This document shows positions 57,682-64,000 of a stretch of DNA of 64,000 bases, piece by piece. Each line of letters opens with the position of its first letter. The first letter of the stretch is position 1. The notes below the pieces were generated by a model that was given only the letters and a program-made list of their open reading frames with translations, was not told where the DNA came from and did not search any database. The stretch is from Vermamoeba vermiformis. Taxonomy: Eukaryota > Tubulinea > Echinamoebida. The stretch lies in assembly GCA_045837725.1 (NCBI GenBank), contig JBEWZL010000266.1, positions 248,001-312,000 on the forward strand, written 5' to 3'. The position numbers were made by a program, and so were the translations under genes.

Positions 57682-59408
57682 ATGAATACAATGTTATTAC
57701 CTAAAGAGCTGCTCGCCATTATTGTGGACAATTTGAACGGCGACGGCAGATCGATGCTTAGCTTGATGTTGTCCTGCAAAGTGTATTTTAAATGGATGTC
57801 TAGTGACAAATTATTTGATAATTTTTGGAAAATAGTGGCCCGCAATTGTCGTCGAAATATGAGCAGGTATTAATTAATGATAAATTTGTAATTATAATTT
57901 CAACAAAAAATCTAACACTACAGCTGCAGAAATTTTGTAGAATTTGACGACACAGCAGCTTCTACAGCTCGTTCAGGTTCGTGGTATCGTGAAGTTATGG
58001 AACTAGACCAGATCAAGCGTAACTGGCGATCAGGAGCATGTCGCTCGCGTGCTGTTGACATGCACAATTACGGCTGTTTGAAATTCTGTAAATATGATAA
58101 TAAGCACCTCCTTGTTGGTATGTTACAATGCTGTGCTTCGTGGTGACATCAACTTTTAGACTGATCTACCTTATTTAAGGCAGCGGCAATGGCAAGCTGC
58201 TGGTCATGAAGTTGGTGGAGCAACAAACAAAAGAGGCCGATGATGAGACTAAGGAGAAGAGTGATAGTGATCACACAAGCAATAATTCAATGTGCACGCC
58301 AGCGGATCGAGCAAACAGTTCCCGCGTGTCACTGCGCAAGAAAAACAACGCGAGCACGTGGGCGCTTAAGACTGTGCGCGCGATGAAATCGAACAGCGAG
58401 GCCTTGTCTTACTGTCTGCCTTTTGCGCGTGCCAATAAATTCATCACGGGAGGTTGGGACTGGTAAGGATCCGTTGCATGGCGAAGCACACGCCTTTACT
58501 ATATTAAGACTAATTAATATCGATTATAGCAAAGTGAAGATATGGGACTTTGAGAAACTAAAACCAATCACGCGAATTAATGAGGAATTTGGTATGACAC
58601 TTTGACACTTCAACATGTCACGTGATTATTAATGTGTCACTAGGGTCAATCGAAGTGCTCAGCATGTATGACGATCGTCAGTTGATTATCGGCACATCGA
58701 CCGAAGATCCAGTGCAGATCTATGACTTCGCTAGTCAAACAGTAGTAGCACGACCGAGCACAGCAGACGCAGCAGTGTGGCAACTAGAACTGAATCAAAT
58801 GAACGACGTGCTGGTGTTCGGAGATACGACGGGATTGATCACTTTGTACGACACTAAGCGACAGCGAGAGATGCACGAGATCACGTACTACAAGAGCGCT
58901 ATTCGGTCACTCAAGTGGCAAGCACGGTCCGAGCACCAATTCTACGTGTGCACGGAAGGTTCAGTGTTGCATCAGTGGGACATGCGAAGATTGGACGCCC
59001 CTCTGCGCCATGCCAATGTACCCACTGCACGCAACGACGGCGTGTTTTTGCGACTGCAACAGAACGAGCACAGTACGTAATGTCGTGGTAATCTTTCAAT
59101 TCCCTTTAAATTAAAACGTGTCATTTTTAGTCATTGCGGGAGGTGGCAGCAACGGCATGTTGTACGTCTACGACACCAAGACCATGGCGCTACTATACAT
59201 GATACCTGCAGCACAACAGAGCATCAACAGTATAGTCATGGACGAGTTCAATGTCTACGCAGGGTTCGTGAATGGAGCACTGCGTATGTTCGATTTTGAC
59301 GTGGCACCTGAACTCGTCAATGTAAATCCGAAGACTAAGATCACACCCAAATCAATGCACAAGTTGATTGGCATGCATGGATACGATTACAAGGGGCACA
59401 TCTATTGA
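57682..59408 (+). CDS. F-box/WD40 protein, 474 aa
   Basis: Six exons: 57682-57866, 57930-58117, 58180-58462, 58530-58591, 58644-59072, 59131-59408. The N terminus LLPKELLAIIVDNLNG with CKVYFKWMSSDKLFDNFWK is an F-box. WD-type repeats follow: LKFCKYDNKHLLVGSGNGKL, KFITGGWDCKVKIWDFEKL (formed across the intron at 58462), QLIIGTSTEDPVQIYDF, DVLVFGDTTGLITLYDT, QFYVCTEGSVLHQWDMRRL, GGGSNGMLYVYDT and NVYAGFVNGALRMFDF. This gives six to seven blades. The layout is that of an SCF substrate receptor. A Ser/Lys-rich insert (residues 140-190) separates the first two blades. Confidence 0.85.
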
Positions 59409-59662
59409 TCTGCACATTGCTGTTTGTTTGTGTTCAGCTGAAATTGGAATGAAGTCTTGGCCGGACTATTAGGAAGAGGTGAACATCAGTACTATAAGAA
59501 GTTTATTTACAAGAAGGGGACTTGCGCGATTGTAGGACTTATTAAAATGTATCATCGTTTGACCCAAGCTAATGCGGAGTTAGCGCGGAGTAACCCTAGT
59601 ATCCCTTTTACAAGCGGAATTACCTCTGAGTGCAGCGACGGCATTCAACAAACAAGGAGACC

Positions 59663-60781
59663 TTAGAAGTACCTTCGCCGTATGTGGATGCTAGGACCAG
59701 ACTCTTCGTACTCTTGCTTGGAGATTCGCATTTGTTCGAAGCTCGACAACGAGGCCAAGATCGAACCACCAACCCAGCTAGCGTACTCGCGTTCAGGCAG
59801 CGCAAAGACTTTGACACCCAAAGTAGGAGGAGCGAGCAGCATCATCTCCTTTTGCATTCTTCCAGCGAGACCAGGGAACAAGGTGTTGCCACCGGACAAT
59901 ACAATGTTGAGGTACAACTCTTTGCGCAGGTCCAAGTCACACTTGGTGATCGCGTTGAAGACAGTCTCGTGAATGCCTACTGATTGCATGCCCAAGAGCG
60001 AGGGCTGGAACAACGCCTCGGGACAATGAAAGCGCGCATCGTTGATAGTGATGACTTGGCCGTTAGGTAAGGTATAGTTCTTGTCTAGTTGAGCGGATGT
60101 GGCAGCAGTTTGACTCTCTTGTTTGAAGTCCAAAGCAACATAGCAGAGCTTCTCCTTGATGTCACGTGCAATTTCACGTTCTTTAGTGGTAGCCAATGTG
60201 TGGCCGCGTGCCGTCAAGAGCTTCATCAGGTACTCGGTCAAATCACGACCAGCAAGATCTAGCTGCAGGACTGCGTGAGAGATAGCGTAGCCTTCGTAGA
60301 TTGGGACTGCGTGTGTGACGCCATCACCTGACTCTAGCACGATGCCAGTGGTCCGACCAGAGGCGTAGAGGGACAACACAGCTGCATTTGTAATGTACAA
60401 AGATGGCACGTTGAATTTCTCGAACATAATTTGAGATATTCTTTCTCTGTTGGCTTTAGGATTTAAAGAAGATTCAATGAGTAAGACAGGGTGCTCCTCG
60501 GGAGAAATACGGAGCTCGTTGTAAAAAAGGTGATCCCAAATCTTCTCCATCTCGTCAAAATTCGAAATAATTCCTCGTTGAACAGGAAATCCCTTGTTTT
60601 TATCTTCCAAAATTCCCCGATGAATTATTGCTTCGTCTCCTACGTACGAATCTTTTTTGGGGTTGTCTGACTTGCCAACGACTGATCGAAAAACTGCTCG
60701 AGGCTCTTCTTCACCAGCGAAACCAGCTTTAATATATCTCGATCCATTATCAATTACGATGGCTGCTTTCTCCTCAGTCAT
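59663..60781 (-). CDS. Divergent actin, 372 aa, intronless
   Basis: Single exon. Actin landmarks: [130 protein letters not shown] and [20 protein letters not shown]. Length is three short of conventional actin. It is clearly actin rather than Arp1-3, but differs at usually fixed sites: DNGSR for DNGSG, VFRSVVG for VFPSIVG, a long [11 protein letters not shown] insert-like run and a C terminus HIRRRYF for VHRKCF. The Cys-Phe end is lost. ATP-binding and polymer contacts may be altered. It is the only multi-exon-free gene of normal size here, which could reflect retrocopy origin. Confidence 0.92.
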   Translation of the reverse strand: MTEEKAAIVIDNGSRYIKAGFAGEEEPRAVFRSVVGKSDNPKKDSYVGDEAIIHRGILEDKNKGFPVQRGIISNFDEMEKIWDHLFYNELRISPEEHPVLLIESSLNPKANRERISQIMFEKFNVPSLYITNAAVLSLYASGRTTGIVLESGDGVTHAVPIYEGYAISHAVLQLDLAGRDLTEYLMKLLTARGHTLATTKEREIARDIKEKLCYVALDFKQESQTAATSAQLDKNYTLPNGQVITINDARFHCPEALFQPSLLGMQSVGIHETVFNAITKCDLDLRKELYLNIVLSGGNTLFPGLAGRMQKEMMLLAPPTLGVKVFALPEREYASWVGGSILASLSSFEQMRISKQEYEESGPSIHIRRRYF

Positions 60782-60879
60782 TGGCGTTCGCTGCTGCTGG
60801 TCTTTGTCTGAGATAAAAAAATGAATTGTTTTTTACTTCTTTTTCAAACCTATCGACCACGTGTTTACAATAATAGACA

Positions 60880-62176
60880 ATGGGTTTCTTTGCTGTAATT
60901 TTGCGATTTGCATCGTACGGCATTTTGTTCGCCTTAGCCACTGTCAGTCTTGGTAAGATCATCCAAAATTTCAAAAATCTAAAATATTCTTAAAAAATTG
61001 TTTAAAATTATATGCACAGCGACTCACTATTGTAGTACTATTCTTGATTGTCTGCAAGCATAGGTGTCTATTTAAAATTAAGAAAAATTTTCATTTGCAA
61101 ACTCATTATTTCAAGCGATTATAGCTAATCAAGTTTATATACAGCTAGTGGATTGTATTATTTAGCCGAATTAGTCGAAGAATATGAAAGGCTAACGAAA
61201 AAAATAATTCGATACTCTGTCTACGTAAGCAAGATCCCAAAATCTCCAAAAATTATTCCAATATTATTTATTACTGCAATAGTAATCGTTATAAAATTCA
61301 ACATGAAATTGAATAATTAATTGAAAAACCAGCGAATGATAATTTTTCCGCCTTCCCCTCATTTCTTTTTTGACGGTCGCTAATAATAATAATAATATTG
61401 ATTATAGGCTGTTATGGCTATTCACGTTCTTATGTGGGTGTTCGAAGGCTATCCATTCTTTTACATTCTCATTGGCTTGGCCTCGCACTTCTTGTACTAT
61501 CAACTCTTGCGCCGATTCCCGCACATTGAATTGACCAACTTGCTCTTTATTCTCTCTTGCGGTACGTACTATATTCATAATATTAGCAAATATAAATGCC
61601 ACGCAATATTATAATGGCTGCCCTCGTTATGGATGCGTTTGTCAGCGTACTTTTTGGTACATGAAATTGACCTTATATGGCAGTGATGTTGATGATTAGT
61701 CATGCGGTGTGGTTCTCGTTCTACAGCCAGAGCTACAGACCCTTCGAAGAGGTCATGGCCTTCTTTATGATCTGCGTGTGGCTCGTGCCGTTCTCATTCT
61801 TCATTAGCATGACGGCCAACGAAGACACTTTGCCTTATGGCTCTACCATCTCTGCTGGTACGTATAGCACTCCTCTAAATATCAATTATGCGTTTGCGAG
61901 TTTGACTATTGTTAATACAATCGCTGCAAGAAATTACAAAATCCCACGATGGGATTGGACACGTTAGATCCAATTTTTTACGTAAAGCAAATGTATATAT
62001 ATATGATACTGATAACAAAATTAACTATAGCCGGTGAGCCTTTGACCGCTGACGGTGCAGCACGCAAGCCCAGAGTGAACCGATTGGTCAGCTTGTTCCA
62101 ATGGTTGAAGCGCAAGCAAGAAGAGATTATCCCCGTTGAGAGCTTCAGAACTAAGCGCGACACTAAAACTTTCTAA
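60880..62176 (+). CDS. TEX261/SVP26-family COPII cargo adaptor, 208 aa
   Basis: Five exons: 60880-60952, 61145-61224, 61408-61561, 61684-61857, 62031-62176. Assembled protein matches animal TEX261 in order: ASGLYYLAELVEEYERLTKK (human AGLYYLAELIEEY), VLMWVFEGYPFFYILIGLAS, LRRFPHIELTNLLFILSC, SFYSQSYRPFEEVMAFFMIC, VWLVPFSFFISMTANEDTLP and a C-terminal basic tail. Four hydrophobic helices. TEX261/Svp26 is a Golgi/ER membrane protein that loads selected membrane proteins into COPII vesicles. Two introns (191 and 183 nt) are longer than usual. The C-tail (about 50 residues) carries KRDTKTF. Confidence 0.88.
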
Positions 62177-62352
62177 ATATGATCGTCATATATCATGAGA
62201 CTTCATGGCATATTGAATTGCTCGCGGACTTCATGTCACAAAATTTTTGTTAAATAGAATTACAATATTTAATTTCGATTAAAAACAATAACATCATATA
62301 TGGCTATTATATTCGTATGAAATATATTTATTATAATACAAGTGACTCGGAT

Positions 62353-63283
62353 CTATTTTTTGGTCAGCAACTCATCGACGGTTTGTTCCCATTTGCTTAA
62401 CATATAATCCCAATATAAGAACTTCTGCGACAATGCAGTGATCTATATAACAATATTAATATGATTATACGAGTAAGTATGAATATAGAATGGTCTTACT
62501 GTTTCATCGTAAGCGAAAATTAAATTATTGTAGCGTTCTTCCATTTGATTGGCCATTAATCTCTGATCGATGTGTACACTACTGATAGACTCGACTTTTG
62601 CACCCACTTGTTTAATATCTAATAATAAGACAAATTAATATTTTGATCCAAACACAAAAGGAGGCCAAATCCACTACGTAAATTTGTTTTAAATAGATTA
62701 TATGCTTACTTTGAATATACTCGGTGTTGATGTATTTTTTCAACTCGTTCAATTTGCTAACTAATTGCGCTGTGTCCTTCAAAGTCGTCTGCATCGCCAC
62801 GACAATTTCAGCTTTGACTTCAGCTGGCAATGTAGCCTCGCTATTATCTAATATTGCACTTGCTTGTTGATCTAATTAATAAATCATTACTACTTGCTCG
62901 ATAATAATAATTAACTCGGAATTGAACGGATCTGTCGTTTGTTGATTTTGTTAGTAATTATTTTACTTACGTTTATCAAATAAATTCTGTATTTCCTTAT
63001 TTTTTGAAAGCACCGTATTGAATTGTTTATGCAGATCTACCACAGCTGAAGAAATATCTCTGTAAAAATTAAAATAAAAATTAGGAAATTGTCAAAATGC
63101 CAAAACAGCATAGATTATCGAGTAATGACATAAATGGAGTATTTTCAACATTATTATGGCCAAATATAAGCCTTACCCATCGAGTTTGGTTTTGGCATCT
63201 TGAAATGCATTGTTTGCTAACACTCGCTCGAGGGTTGTCAACCGCTCATCTAATAAAGCATAATCTTGATAGAAATTGGTCAT
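62353..63283 (-). CDS. Dynactin p24/DCTN3-like coiled-coil subunit, 188 aa
   Basis: Five exons: 63283-63177, 63059-62971, 62871-62710, 62618-62500, 62442-62353. Fully helical: DERLTTLERVLANNAF, DLHKQFNTVLSKNKEIQNLF, VSKLNELKKYINTEYIQ, VHIDQRLMANQMEERYNNLI and ITALSQKFLYWDYMLSKWEQ. Length (188) and the C-terminal box (TxLLSKQFVQWDELLCQLE in human DCTN3) fit the p24 subunit of the dynactin shoulder. This family is very divergent, so the assignment is tentative; a generic coiled-coil protein is the alternative. Confidence 0.6.
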
Positions 63284-64000
63284 TGTTTGACTTGACAACC
63301 GTTGGACTGTCGTGGAACTTGTTAACAAAAAGATCCGAACTCAATTAAATTGATTGTACGCTAGAAACACCACGCAGATATATTCTAGTAATAACAATCC
63401 TAAACGAAGTTCTATAATCAGCGCTGACGCAAGAGGTTCAGTGTTCGAATTATTGGATCCCATCCATGGGATTTTGTTCCTGTACAAAATTCTTTGTTAC
63501 AATCGCTATGATTATTACACTGCCGTATAATATTATTACGCGGCTATAATTGGCTGCAAGTAACAAGGTTTGTTAAAATTAATTATTTTTAATTTTTAAA
63601 TTGAACCTGTCAAATATTGCAATCGTGAGATTAGGCACCACTCGCAGCATTGCTTAAGCGCGAATAATTATGAAATCCTTATGTCGTACCGCCTTCACTT
63701 TCGGACCTTGATCTCCTAGTATTACGGTAAGTTTGAAAGGGAAAAGTAAGATTTGAACACTTTAATAACCCTTCGTATCTTATTAGTGCAATCGAGGTCG
63801 GGAACATCGATGAAACCGCGGGTCTGCAAGTCCCACGGAGCATCAAGCACGTGACAGGTTGACGCAAGATTTCAACTCTCGTAAAATTTTACGGCGGACC
63901 TGTTCCGTTTAACTTTTTGTTCCGGGGCCTCGGGTATTTAAGTCCAACTGACAGGCCAGTTTAAAAATATTTTTAGAACAAGTCACAACGCACCACGAGA
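63284..64000. other. Spacer of about 717 nt to the right edge, no gene resolved
   Basis: AT-rich on the left, GC-richer toward the right edge. A split frame at about 63685-63860 reads VVPPSLSDLDLLVL and, after a 61-nt GT-AG intron, AIEVGNIDETAGLQVPRSIK; it lacks an initiator, so I do not call it a gene. The right end (TTAAATACCCGAG on the minus strand near 63937) could be a promoter for a gene outside the window. Confidence 0.4.

Noticed and set aside
63685-63860. Split coding-looking frame with a good GT-AG intron
   Set aside because: No initiator in frame and a stop just upstream; left unresolved rather than called.

Overview
This window is nuclear DNA from a compact-genome, intron-dense unicellular eukaryote. 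Genes have several short GT-AG introns (mostly 45-60 nt), intergenic gaps are often only 100-300 nt, and coding exons are GC-richer than the AT-rich introns and spacers. The gene set is that of a flagship aerobic eukaryote cell: BRR2 spliceosome helicase, mitochondrial HSP70, an OXA1-type insertase, a dynactin p24-like subunit, a TEX261/SVP26 cargo adaptor, actin, a TBC1D7-like protein and an ACBD6-like protein. The potassium transporter carries C-terminal motifs typical of fungal TRK proteins, and several families are amoeba- or opisthokont-like, but I cannot name the lineage from sequence alone. All gene models were built by hand from open frames, splice signals and phase bookkeeping.

Layout. 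1-6.6 kb: a 2OG-Fe(II) dioxygenase (cut by the left edge), an acidic unknown protein, a four-helix membrane protein and a TRK K+ transporter. 6.7-17.1 kb: TrmH-type RNA methyltransferase, an F-box/armadillo-like protein, TBC1D7-like, prolyl iminopeptidase and a kelch/coiled-coil/RING protein. 17.1-22.5 kb: an unknown protein, then a GH10 xylanase-like gene that is split by about 0.8 kb holding an EF-hand gene, followed by an odd G-rich and poly-G stretch that may be artefactual. 22.5-26.7 kb: a small coiled-coil gene with one intact and at least two decayed copies, a DUF423/TMEM256 membrane protein and a small mitochondrial-like protein. 27.2-36.4 kb: ACBD6-like, a 15-exon protein with a FAMeT-like domain, two BTB domains, BACK and a discoidin-like domain, two tandem F-box-like paralogues, a SnoaL-like protein and a secreted beta-helix protein with a GPI-type tail. 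36.7-49 kb: OXA1 family, BRR2, a 46-residue three-exon microprotein and mtHSP70. 49-52 kb: a pair of secreted cysteine-rich paralogues, one with a TIR element in its intron, and an LYR-type protein. 52-64 kb: a leucine-rich-repeat protein, an unknown protein with a frame conflict, an Eis-like acetyltransferase, an F-box/WD40 protein, a divergent intronless actin, TEX261 and a dynactin p24-like subunit.

The genes are not an operon; they share housekeeping themes (mitochondrial biogenesis: OXA1, HSP70, LYR; ubiquitin adaptors: F-box, BTB, RING; secretion and cell surface: TEX261, beta-helix, cysteine-rich pair). I saw no convincing tRNA or rRNA gene, no CRISPR and no viral or retroviral remnant. 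The most unusual features are the split GH10 locus, the small coiled-coil gene array, the TIR element in a paralogue-dated intron, the microprotein gene, the double-BTB architecture and recurrent TGACAC/GTGTCA palindromes inside introns.
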